A stretch of DNA of 61,269 bases from an uncultured Collinsella sp. Its GTDB lineage: Bacteria > Actinomycetota > Coriobacteriia > Coriobacteriales > Coriobacteriaceae. A program made the translations under genes and the position numbers. The notes under the pieces are model-generated. The model did no database searches, was not told the DNA's origin, and worked only from the letters and a program-made list of their open reading frames with translations. This document shows, in pieces, positions 34,728 to 43,217 of this stretch. Every line of letters begins with the position of its first letter. Position 1 is the first letter of the stretch. The stretch is taken from the NCBI GenBank assembly GCA_937923795.1, contig CALDWI010000025.1, forward strand, positions 1-61,269. Direction: 5' to 3'.

Positions 34728-34948
34728 GACATCTGGTTTGAAAGCTAACTGATGTCGGCATTCTTTGGGGCTAAGAGTAGGGACTAGGAGTCCTTGGTTT
34801 CACCCTGCTGGGAAGTTCTTGTTTACATTGTGGTATTGCGTGCAGTTATTTGTCGTCCTAGATGGCATCTTGTCCAGTTGGATGTTCGGAAATCTTTCAC
34901 AGCCATGCTGTAAGCTAAACGCAAACAAGAACGAATGACGAGGTTTAC

Positions 34949-37900
34949 ATGAGCAAACATCTTAAGTTATTTTCGGCATTGTTGGTGCTGATGGTCCTTG
35001 CGCCCATTTCTGTGTTTGTTTTTCCCTCGAACGCGGAAGCTGCGCGGTCCCTAGTTGAGAATTCCTGGCGTTATGAGGATGGGCAATTGGTCGCAGAGGA
35101 TGCTTCTTCCGAAGAAGATGGAATAGCCTTATTGTCCATGGACATTCTTCCCGATGGGGCTACGGCGCAGGGCATCGATGTCAGTGAGCATCAAGGACGT
35201 ATTGACTGGAATGCTGTTAAGGCTTCTGGTATCGATTTCGCTATTCTGCGTGTTGGATTTGGCGCTCCATCTTGGGGCGGTCGAGTTGACTATCAATTTA
35301 ATCGAAATATTTCTGAGTGCGAGCGACTCGGAATTCCCTACGGCGTCTATATCTATTCATATGCTTTTGATAATCAGCAGGCAGCCGATGAGGCATCAAT
35401 GGTGATCAATTGCCTTTCTGGACATAATCCAAGATTGCCGGTGTATTACGATCTTGAGGATAACTCGATAATTGCAAATGGACGTCAAACCGGAATTGCA
35501 TCGAGGGCGCAGGTTTTTTGTAATAGGATTTCTGCCGCAGGATATGAGCCTGGTATTTATGCAAATTTAAATTGGTTTAACAACATTTTGACTGACTCTG
35601 TATTTAAGAGTAGCTCTTGGGATCATTGGATTGCTCAATATAACTCGCAATGTGACTATACCGGCAATTACAGTTTTTGGCAGTATAAGAGCAACGGAAA
35701 AGTCCCTGGAATCAACGGCAACGTTGATATGAACTACGCGTATGTTGATGTCTCCCTTTATCATTGGCAACTAATTGACAGCACCTGGTATTATGCAGCC
35801 TCCAACGGCAAGGCGTATGCCGGATGGTTGTTTCAGAGCGGCACGTGGTACTGGCTCGAGCCCGACGCGGGCGGTGCCATGGCAACCGGCCTTCACGAGT
35901 GCAACGGCTCCCTGTACTGGTTTAATTCGTCCGGCGCCATGGCGACCGGGTGGGTCCTCGACGGCGGGACCTGGTACTACGCGACTGGCTCCGGCGTGCT
36001 GGCGCGCGGCCCCGTATCCGTCGGCGGCGTGCCCTACTGCTTCGACGCCCGGACGGGGGCCATGCTGACGGGCTACCAGACGGACGCGCAGGGCGTCCGC
36101 CGCTACTTCGGCAGCTGCGGCCCCCTTAACGGCTGGGGCCTCGTCGACGGCTCCTGGTACAGGTTCGCGAACGGCATCGCCTCGACCGGCTGGCTTTACA
36201 CCGGCGGCTCCTGGTACTGGCTCGACCCCGACGCGGGCGGCGCCATGGTGACGGGCCTTCACGCATGCAACGGCTCCGCATACTGGTTCAACTCCTCCGG
36301 CGCCATGGCGACCGGGTGGGTCCTCGACGGCGGGACCTGGTACTACGCGACTGGCTCCGGTGCCCTCGCCTCCGGCTGGCTCAACCTAAACGGTACGTGG
36401 TACTGGCTCGATCCCTCGACGCACGCCATGGCTACCGGCTTTCACGAGTGCAACGGCTCACTGTACTGGTTTAATGCGTCCGGCGCGATGGCTACCGGAT
36501 GGCTCCTCGACGGCGGTACCTGGTACTACGCGACGGGATCCGGCGCGCTGGCGCGCGGCCCCGTATCCGTCGGCGGCGTGCCCTACTGCTTCGACGCCCG
36601 GACGGGGGCCATGCTGACGGGCTACCAGACGGACGCGCAGGGCGTCCGCCGCTACTTCGGCAGCTGCGGCCCCCTTAACGGCTGGGGCCTCGTCGACGGC
36701 TCCTGGTACAGGTTCGCGAACGGCATCGCCTCGACCGGCTGGCTTTACACCGGCGGCTCCTGGTACTGGCTCGACCCCGACGCGGGCGGCGCCATGGTGA
36801 CGGGCCTTCACGTGTGCAACGACTCAGCGTACTGGTTCAGCGCCTCCGGCGCGATGGCGACCGGATGGGTGCTCGACGGCGGGACCTGGTACTACGCGAC
36901 GGGCTCCGGTGCCCTCGCCTCCGGATGGCTCAGCCTAAGCGGTGCATGGTACTGGCTCGACCCCTCGACGCATGCCATGACCACGGGCGTTCAAACTATC
37001 GGATCATGTGAATACATATTTAATAGTACCGGCAAGATGATGGCTAATTGCTGGTCAAACGGTGATGGGTCTTGGATGTATCATTCGTCATCCAGCGGCG
37101 CAATTGACCTTAAAGGCATAATGACCGATTCGGGAATCCAGCTGATTGACGATGACGGTAATGCCAGAACGGGCTGGATTGAGAGTCAGGGTTCTCGATA
37201 TTATTGTTCTGCTAATGGGGTAATTCTGACTGGATGGCAGCAAATTGCTGGGTCTTGGTATTACTTTAACTCGGATGGTCGAATGGCGACCGGCTGGCTT
37301 AACGATGGCGGTAACTGGTACTGGCTAGATTCCGCTTCTGGCATAATGAAAACGGGATGGCTTTCCCGTGGGGGCACATGGTATTACCTTGATGCCGCAC
37401 GTGGGGGAGTAATGTTGAGCAACGGTTGGTATTGGATCGGCTCTACTGACTACAAGTTCAGTTCATCCGGCGCAATGGTTGGCGCTTGGGTCGATGTCCC
37501 GTGCTATTCGCAGTACCCGGAACTTCCTACTGGCTGTGAGTCGGTTGCCCTTACAAACTTGCTTAACTACTATGGTTTCGGTTTAGGTAAGACGATTATT
37601 GCGGATTACTATTTGCCCAAGGGAAGTAATGGCAATTTTGTTACCGCTTTTGATGGCAATCCAAGGCGTAGCAGCGGGGGTCTCATGGGATGCGTCGCAC
37701 CTGCGATTACTATTGCTGGTAATAACTTTCTGCGTGCTGCTGGAAGTGGCAAGCAGGCAAAAGACGTCTCTTTCTCGTCAATTTCTTCCATTAAGAACAG
37801 GCTGACCTGTGGTCAACCTGTTGAGATGTGGAATACCGAATGGGGAAGTTGGCCAGGAGGCCGTTATGCTGCGCGTTGGTATAACGGGCATTCCTATGGT

Positions 37901-38059
37901 CTGTGGGGCGGTAATCATGCCGTAGTCCTTAAAGGCTATGATGACGAGCAGGGAATTGTCTATCTTTCGGATTCGATTAACGGCAATGTTACGCGAAATG
38001 CCCAAGTGTTCTTCGGCACGTGGCAACAGATGGATAGCCAGGCCGTGGTAATTGAATAG
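34949..38059 (+). CDS. GH25 lysozyme, wall-binding repeats and C39-like peptidase in one protein
   Basis: A 1036-aa secreted protein. The signal peptide ends near residue 31 (SNAEA). The GH25 muramidase domain spans about 72-270 with QGIDVSEHQGRIDW (D77) and VYYDLED (D168, E170). Choline-binding-type repeats run from about 275 to 840. The C-terminal domain from about 850 has ELPTGCESVALTNLLNYYGF (C863), NHAVVLKGYD (H990) and LSDSING, matching C39_2-type papain-like peptidases. The enzyme would cut glycan strands and probably peptides. The middle (about 35840-36990) is far more GC-rich than the ends and holds two identical 262-bp segments, so the gene is a mosaic. Confidence 0.9.
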   Translation: MSKHLKLFSALLVLMVLAPISVFVFPSNAEAARSLVENSWRYEDGQLVAEDASSEEDGIALLSMDILPDGATAQGIDVSEHQGRIDWNAVKASGIDFAILRVGFGAPSWGGRVDYQFNRNISECERLGIPYGVYIYSYAFDNQQAADEASMVINCLSGHNPRLPVYYDLEDNSIIANGRQTGIASRAQVFCNRISAAGYEPGIYANLNWFNNILTDSVFKSSSWDHWIAQYNSQCDYTGNYSFWQYKSNGKVPGINGNVDMNYAYVDVSLYHWQLIDSTWYYAASNGKAYAGWLFQSGTWYWLEPDAGGAMATGLHECNGSLYWFNSSGAMATGWVLDGGTWYYATGSGVLARGPVSVGGVPYCFDARTGAMLTGYQTDAQGVRRYFGSCGPLNGWGLVDGSWYRFANGIASTGWLYTGGSWYWLDPDAGGAMVTGLHACNGSAYWFNSSGAMATGWVLDGGTWYYATGSGALASGWLNLNGTWYWLDPSTHAMATGFHECNGSLYWFNASGAMATGWLLDGGTWYYATGSGALARGPVSVGGVPYCFDARTGAMLTGYQTDAQGVRRYFGSCGPLNGWGLVDGSWYRFANGIASTGWLYTGGSWYWLDPDAGGAMVTGLHVCNDSAYWFSASGAMATGWVLDGGTWYYATGSGALASGWLSLSGAWYWLDPSTHAMTTGVQTIGSCEYIFNSTGKMMANCWSNGDGSWMYHSSSSGAIDLKGIMTDSGIQLIDDDGNARTGWIESQGSRYYCSANGVILTGWQQIAGSWYYFNSDGRMATGWLNDGGNWYWLDSASGIMKTGWLSRGGTWYYLDAARGGVMLSNGWYWIGSTDYKFSSSGAMVGAWVDVPCYSQYPELPTGCESVALTNLLNYYGFGLGKTIIADYYLPKGSNGNFVTAFDGNPRRSSGGLMGCVAPAITIAGNNFLRAAGSGKQAKDVSFSSISSIKNRLTCGQPVEMWNTEWGSWPGGRYAARWYNGHSYGLWGGNHAVVLKGYDDEQGIVYLSDSINGNVTRNAQVFFGTWQQMDSQAVVIE
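36002..36263 (+). repeat. Intragenic direct repeat, copy 1
   Basis: 262 bp identical, as read, to 36551-36812 (offset 549 bp). It encodes the repeat segment from RGPVSVGGVPYCFDAR through YWLDPDAGGAMVTGLH. Third-position identity shows the copy is recent or maintained by gene conversion. Confidence 0.93.
36551..36812 (+). repeat. Intragenic direct repeat, copy 2
   Basis: Second copy of 36002-36263. Recombination between the copies would add or remove 549 bp (183 codons, in frame), so repeat number can vary without breaking the gene. Confidence 0.93.
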
Positions 38060-38069
38060 CCATGATGCT

Positions 38070-38103
38070 AAAAGGGGGGAGCTCGACGAGCTCTCCCCTT
38101 TTG
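38070..38103. terminator. Bidirectional terminator between convergent genes
   Basis: AAAAGGGG-x-GAGCTC pairs with GAGCTC-x-CCCCTTTT around a 3-nt loop. T-runs lie on both strands, serving the genes ending at 38059 (+) and 38121 (-). Confidence 0.9.
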
Positions 38104-38120
38104 CTACATTGTTAATCTAG

Positions 38121-39062
38121 CTACGCCGTCTTCTTACGTCCAAATAGTTCGTCCCAGTTACTGGCTGCCAAAACTGTTCCGCATACAATTACAACGCAGC
38201 AGATTACGGATGCCATGTCGGGAATTGTTCCAAGCAAGATCAGGCCAAAGACCACTGACCATGCCGAATAGGAGATATTCAGAGCCATCGCACGCGCTGC
38301 TCCGATTGCCGCAATGCCCTTGTAATAGAACAGATAGGATGCAGTTCCTGCGAGTCCGGCGAGTGCAATAATCAATGTGGGCATGCTTGGGATAGCGCCC
38401 AACGTGAAATGCCATGCTCCGAAGAGGGGGAGTACGAGCGCTCCATAAACAAGCGCACTTGTAGTTTCGCGGATTTGCAAAGCTGTTTCGTCATCAACGG
38501 CATCATCTTTCATTCCCCATGCGCACAGCACCGCTTCGGATCCCCATCCAATAACGGCAAGCACTGCGCCGAGTAAGCCGAGGGGGGCATTTGCAATCTC
38601 GCTCGATCCGGCCGATAGATAGCCCATCGTCATTACACCGCAAAGAGCAACGAGAAGGGAAAGAATCTGGCCTTTGCCCATTTTCTCCTTCAGCAGTACG
38701 AAGGAAAGGAATGCTCCGACTGCGGGATAGAAGGCGGAGATGATTGCCGTGTAGGCAGCTCCGATGTTATTAATTGCCAATACGTAGCCGGTCATTCCGA
38801 TAGGTCCACCGAGTAGGGCGCCGGCGATGACGACCTTGCCCGAACGAGTTTTAAGTGCAGCGAGCGTGTCTTTTAGTCTGCCTCGGACTCCCATGTAGCC
38901 AAAGAGCCAAATTGCACAGAAGGCATCATGGAGAAAGGATCCCGCAATGGAGGCGCATGCAAGCGCTTCCGCCGATCCAATATAGGGCGCAAGCGCCAAG
39001 CCGATTCCAAGAATTACTGTATCAAGGCCCCAAAGAAGACCGCTAAAAAAGCCGAATTGCAT
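38121..39062 (-). CDS. licB: LicB-type choline permease, DMT/EamA family
   Basis: A 313-aa integral membrane protein with about ten hydrophobic segments in two EamA halves. Features are GLLWGLDTVILGIGLAL at the N-terminus, GGPIGMTGYVLAINNIGAAY and SYSAWSVVFGLILLG. The DMT fold alone does not fix the substrate. The call rests on position: it starts 2 nt after the stop of the licC-licA fusion gene, as in lic operons where LicB imports choline for surface decoration. The ribosome-binding site GGTGAG overlaps the end of the upstream gene. Alternative: transporter for another small amine or alcohol. Confidence 0.8.
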   Translation of the reverse strand: MQFGFFSGLLWGLDTVILGIGLALAPYIGSAEALACASIAGSFLHDAFCAIWLFGYMGVRGRLKDTLAALKTRSGKVVIAGALLGGPIGMTGYVLAINNIGAAYTAIISAFYPAVGAFLSFVLLKEKMGKGQILSLLVALCGVMTMGYLSAGSSEIANAPLGLLGAVLAVIGWGSEAVLCAWGMKDDAVDDETALQIRETTSALVYGALVLPLFGAWHFTLGAIPSMPTLIIALAGLAGTASYLFYYKGIAAIGAARAMALNISYSAWSVVFGLILLGTIPDMASVICCVVIVCGTVLAASNWDELFGRKKTA

Positions 39063-39064
39063 CG

Positions 39065-40837
39065 TTACTCACCTTTCCGATAGATCTCCAGTGCCTTTTT
39101 GAGGTATTTGGCACCGTAATTGAAGTAGATATAGAGCCATTCGCCCACGAAGTCGCCTTCGGCTTCTTTCAGAAGAGACCAGAGGTACCAGCACCATCCT
39201 GCAAGGGCAATGTGCGCATAGTTATGCGCAATTTCGTTGTTTGTTGCCTTGCGCCCAAAATATGCATCAAGCGCGCGGTCGACTTCATCTTCGGAAAGCT
39301 CGCAGCAGACACTGCATGTTCCAAAATCGTTTGCGTAATCGCTCATGCCAGCATATTCCCAGTCAATGAGATAGTACTTGTCGTTCTCATCGATAAGGAA
39401 ATTGAGGTAAAAGAAGTCATTGTGGCAAAGGCATTTTGGTGCATTATCGGCCTGTACAAAGTGCTCCAATTCATCGATTTCGGCGGACATTTCCCTGTAG
39501 CCTGGAATGTCGATGGGACCTTTTTCCAGAAGAAGTGATTCGTAGCGCTTCGCTTCGAGGTAGAAGTCAAATTCGGTTTCAACATTTGCACCACTCTCGT
39601 GAAGCGAACGACACATCTGCATCATTCGATTCATTTGGGCAGGATCATGCGGGTCAGGCTGCTTTGCGTTGGGTACAAACTTCGAAATTTTCCAACCACG
39701 CTTTGGGTCCTCATGAATGAACGTGTCGTCAAGGCCGAGCTCCTTGGCCTTTTTAAGTGCGGCTACTTCTCCATTTCTGTTAATAAGCAGTTCGGTCCCG
39801 ACTCCCGGATGGCGGTAAACGTACTCTCCGTCATTGGTTCTAAAGTGGCACGATAGATTCGTAAGACCTTGTTTAAGGGGATAAACGTCGTGAATCTCTG
39901 ATTTGGAGCAGCCGAGCACTTGCTCGATGTTGTCGAAAATATCGGAGTCAACGTTTTCGATAAAATGCGGATCAAAGGCACGCAGCTCATCAAGAGAATC
40001 GAATTCGTTGATCTCGCCCTCAGGATACTTCTTGATAACCATATCGAGCTCCTTGATGTGCTCGATATATAGATCTTCCCAAAGCTTGTCCGTTGTTTCG
40101 GGCTTGTTATATTCCGTTTCGAGAATCTGCTTAAATGCAAGCGAGAAGGCTTTATCAAAGTAGACATGTCCGAGCATATACCAAGCATCGGAACCGCCAA
40201 TCGTAACATTGGTAATTCTGTCCATTGCTCCGGTTTGAATGCACCATTCTTTGGTGGCGCCTTCAGCATATTGAGCAGAATAAAATGCTTTCCAAACGTA
40301 TGCTTCGAACGGATTGTTTAGAAGGTAATCATCGCTTGAGCAAATATAGGTGTTGCCAAGCCGCTCTTTTACGCACATAAGCGATGCGTGGTTATTTTTG
40401 GATGCATATTCGTTGTTGACGACAATCGAGACGCCGAACTTGCTTTCGAGATAGAAGAAATATTCTTTTTTATAGCCGACAACGACGGTGATATTGCTGA
40501 TACCTGCGTCTTGCAGCTGCCTAATCTGTCGCTCAATGAGGATCTCACCACGTACTTTTAAAAGGCCTTTGGGCTTTTCATACGAAATGGGAGCAAAGCG
40601 GCTCGAAAGCCCCGCAGCCAATATCACTGCGTTTTCAACCTTATAGGGATGAAGCGCTTCGTAACCGCCGTCGGTTAGGCTGTCCGATTCGAGAAGCCCC
40701 TCATTCGTGAGCTCTTTATTCGCTGCGTTTACTGATCCAAGTGAAAGGCCGGTGCGCTCGGCAACTTCTCGCTGGCTGGCATATGGGTTCTTTAGGTATT
40801 CGTACAGAACTGTAAAGTTACGCTTGGTCAGTTCCAC
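39065..40837 (-). CDS. Fused winged-helix / phosphocholine cytidylyltransferase / choline kinase
   Basis: About 590 aa in three parts. Residues 1-55 form a winged helix (FTVLYEYLKNPYASQREVAE, TGLSLGSVNAANKELTNEG). About 66-300 is a nucleotidyltransferase with NAVILAAGLSSRF and YEKPKGLLKVRGE, as in LicC, which makes CDP-choline from CTP and phosphocholine. About 305-590 is a LicA-type kinase with LPLKQGLTN-like substrate loop (YPLKQGLTNLSCHF), CLCHNDFFYLNFLID (Brenner motif) and YLIDWEYAG (metal-binding Asp). The GTG at 40837 is six bases after GGAGG, so it is preferred over an ATG at 40903. It is an operon with licB. A 9-bp dyad lies 47 nt upstream. Confidence 0.88.
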   Translation of the reverse strand: MELTKRNFTVLYEYLKNPYASQREVAERTGLSLGSVNAANKELTNEGLLESDSLTDGGYEALHPYKVENAVILAAGLSSRFAPISYEKPKGLLKVRGEILIERQIRQLQDAGISNITVVVGYKKEYFFYLESKFGVSIVVNNEYASKNNHASLMCVKERLGNTYICSSDDYLLNNPFEAYVWKAFYSAQYAEGATKEWCIQTGAMDRITNVTIGGSDAWYMLGHVYFDKAFSLAFKQILETEYNKPETTDKLWEDLYIEHIKELDMVIKKYPEGEINEFDSLDELRAFDPHFIENVDSDIFDNIEQVLGCSKSEIHDVYPLKQGLTNLSCHFRTNDGEYVYRHPGVGTELLINRNGEVAALKKAKELGLDDTFIHEDPKRGWKISKFVPNAKQPDPHDPAQMNRMMQMCRSLHESGANVETEFDFYLEAKRYESLLLEKGPIDIPGYREMSAEIDELEHFVQADNAPKCLCHNDFFYLNFLIDENDKYYLIDWEYAGMSDYANDFGTCSVCCELSEDEVDRALDAYFGRKATNNEIAHNYAHIALAGWCWYLWSLLKEAEGDFVGEWLYIYFNYGAKYLKKALEIYRKGE

Positions 40838-40883
40838 TGCAGGCCTCCAATTAAGATGTTCATTGCTTAGGAAAAGAATAGAA

Positions 40884-40906
40884 TGATTGAACGATATGTT
40901 CAATCA
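40884..40906. promoter_or_regulatory. Perfect dyad, candidate operator of the lic operon
   Basis: TGATTGAAC (40884-40892) and GTTCAATCA (40898-40906) flank GATAT. The site lies between the divergent licCA and wall-repeat genes. The winged helix at the start of the LicCA protein is the obvious candidate ligand (inference). A related half-site GTTCATTG is nearby at about 40858. Confidence 0.6.
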
Positions 40907-41002
40907 ATTGTATTTAGCTACATAGACTGAACAGAAAGTAGCGAAAATCAATCTCGAAAGGTGGATTAAAATAACTAAATAGGATATCTGGGAGGGTCGC
41001 TT

Positions 41003-43174
41003 ATGTATCGATTCGAAAAGAAGGCCACGCTTGTTTGTGCTGCTGCGTCATTAATCACTGCTTGCTGCTTGCCCCTGAGTGCGAATGTCGCGTTTGCACA
41101 GGATTCCGTTGAGGCTCAGAGTATTGAGTCAAAAGCGGATTTTTCTTCTGTGGTTTCCGATGATTTGCAACCTGATAATTCTTCCGTCATAAAAGATGGC
41201 TGGCAACGAGACGAGTCGTCTGGAGTTTGGTATTACGGAAAAAACGGTAAACACCAAACTGGCTGGCTGCAAAGCGGGGGCTATTGGTATTGGCTTGATC
41301 CGGCCAATGATGGTGCAATGCAGACAGGTTATTTCAATGTGACCGATGCTGGCGGATCGACTGCTTCGTTTTATGCGAATGACGGCAATGCCGCAACGCC
41401 TTTTGGCGCGCTATATCAGAACTGCTGGCTACGTAACTCAGATGGAAATTGGTTTTATGCCAATGCTGGAGGCGATTTAGCTGCTGATTGGTTTTATCAA
41501 GACGGCACATGGTATTACCTGGATCCTGCCACCCATATAATGCAGGTTGGTTTTGTCGACCTCGGGAGCGGGAAATACTATTTAGATGCCACTGGTGCTA
41601 TGAAAACCGGCTGGATTCTCGTTGACGGGAATTGGTACTGGGCATATCCATCGGGCGCACTTGCTTCGTCATGGCAGACGATAGGTGGGACTCGCTATTA
41701 TTTTGACTCTCAGACGCTGGCTATGTTCAAAGGTCGTCACGAGATCGATGGAAGTACCTACATTTTTGGCGACTATGGCCTCGTAAATGGATGGTTCAAA
41801 GATGGAGTAGATTGGTATTACTGCTCTAATGGTATTGCGGTCACTGGCTGGCAACTCGTTAACGGAACCTGGTATTATCTCGATCCGGCTTCCGACGGCA
41901 AAATGTCTGTTGGGTATTTAGACCTTGGCAATGCAGCATATTATTTGAATTCGAATGGGACTATGGCTATTGGTTGGGCTCAGTCCGAGGACGGCTGGTA
42001 TTTTGCCTCTGAATCTGGCGCGCTTATTTCTGGCTGGTATAAAGAGGGCGTGAGTTGGTATTACCTGGACCCTGCTAGCCATCTCATGAAAACGGGCTTA
42101 TTTGAGGTGGGCGGCAACGATTGTTTCGCAAACCTGAGCGGTAGACTTGTGGTGTCAAGCTGGATTACCGTTAAAGACGGCGTAGAAAGATATGCCGATG
42201 GCAATGGATATCTTTGCAAAGATGTGATCCGCGAAAACGGTACTATCCTAAAAACAGCTGGAGCTGATGGCTGGCAGGTTGCGTCCGGTTGGGTTAATGT
42301 TGCAAATCAAAGGTTTTATGCTGAGCCCGGAACGGGCGTCATTCATCGTGGATGGCTGCAGATTGATGGCGATTGGTATTGGCTTGATGCCGATTCTGGT
42401 GCGATGAAAACTGGATGGGTTTTTACTGACGGTGCATGGTATTACCTAAACGCCGACGGAAAAATGGCAACTGGTTGGAAATGCCTCAATGGAACATGGT
42501 ATTACCTTGACTCCAACGGCAGCATGCATGTTGGCTGGCTTAAAGATTCGGGTAAGTGGTATTGGCTAGACGGCAGCGGTGCTATGGCAACAGGCGCAAG
42601 AACCATCGATGGCGTGCGTCGAATTTTCTGGAGCGATGGCCAGTGCGACAAGGTTGGCTGGCAAAATCCTCCGCAGTATCCCCAGGTCAGCTCTTGGACT
42701 GTTCAGTTGCCTAGCTACTGCACTGGCTACTTTACCTATGTGACTCCTTCTCGCATTTCTGTCGAAGCGACGCGGGAAGATTGCGTGAATGCCTTTATTC
42801 AGCGTGCTTACGAATATATCGGTACGCAATATATTGAGCCTTGGTCTACCGCTCCCGGCGGGGCTGTTGATTGCTCTGGTTTTGTCTTGCAATGTCTTTA
42901 TGCTACTGGCATGGATATGGGTGTTTACAACCCTTATAACCATCGCTGGGATCCAAGCCAAACCTACAATTCGATGAATTGGTATCGAAGCAACATCTTT
43001 ATGCCCGTGAGCACCAGCTCGATTCAGCGTGGCGATGTGATTTATTATCGCGGGCATATCGCAATCGCACTTGGCGGCGGTATGATGATTGACTCCTGGC
43101 CTCATCAGGGCGTCGGAATTCATCCCATTAGCGCAAGGGGAAATGTGATCGGCGCAGCCCGTCCATTTTTTTAA
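41003..43174 (+). CDS. Choline-binding-type repeat protein with NlpC/P60 peptidase end
   Basis: A 723-aa secreted protein. The signal peptide ends near residue 32 (NVAFAQDS). Wall-binding repeats run from about 65 to 560 (WYYLDPATHIMQVGF, GSGKYYLDATGAMKTGW and similar). The NlpC/P60 domain occupies the last 130 residues: GAVDCSGFVLQCLY (C624), IQRGDVIYYRGHIAIALG (H685) and MMIDSWPH. It would cleave stem peptides of peptidoglycan while held on the decorated wall. GGGAGGGTCGCTT precedes the ATG. It is divergent from licCA and shares the dyad region, so co-regulation is possible. The L,D-transpeptidase gene begins 43 nt after it. Confidence 0.9.
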   Translation: MYRFEKKATLVCAAASLITACCLPLSANVAFAQDSVEAQSIESKADFSSVVSDDLQPDNSSVIKDGWQRDESSGVWYYGKNGKHQTGWLQSGGYWYWLDPANDGAMQTGYFNVTDAGGSTASFYANDGNAATPFGALYQNCWLRNSDGNWFYANAGGDLAADWFYQDGTWYYLDPATHIMQVGFVDLGSGKYYLDATGAMKTGWILVDGNWYWAYPSGALASSWQTIGGTRYYFDSQTLAMFKGRHEIDGSTYIFGDYGLVNGWFKDGVDWYYCSNGIAVTGWQLVNGTWYYLDPASDGKMSVGYLDLGNAAYYLNSNGTMAIGWAQSEDGWYFASESGALISGWYKEGVSWYYLDPASHLMKTGLFEVGGNDCFANLSGRLVVSSWITVKDGVERYADGNGYLCKDVIRENGTILKTAGADGWQVASGWVNVANQRFYAEPGTGVIHRGWLQIDGDWYWLDADSGAMKTGWVFTDGAWYYLNADGKMATGWKCLNGTWYYLDSNGSMHVGWLKDSGKWYWLDGSGAMATGARTIDGVRRIFWSDGQCDKVGWQNPPQYPQVSSWTVQLPSYCTGYFTYVTPSRISVEATREDCVNAFIQRAYEYIGTQYIEPWSTAPGGAVDCSGFVLQCLYATGMDMGVYNPYNHRWDPSQTYNSMNWYRSNIFMPVSTSSIQRGDVIYYRGHIAIALGGGMMIDSWPHQGVGIHPISARGNVIGAARPFF

Positions 43175-43217
43175 TTGATTTGCTGTAAGACGGTCGATAT
43201 CGGTTTGGGGGCCTGAA

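Noticed and set aside
35771..36262. Minus-strand ORF opposite the GC-rich repeats, duplicated at 36458-36811
   Set aside because: Exact mirror of the duplicated repeat block; its duplication is explained by the sense gene.
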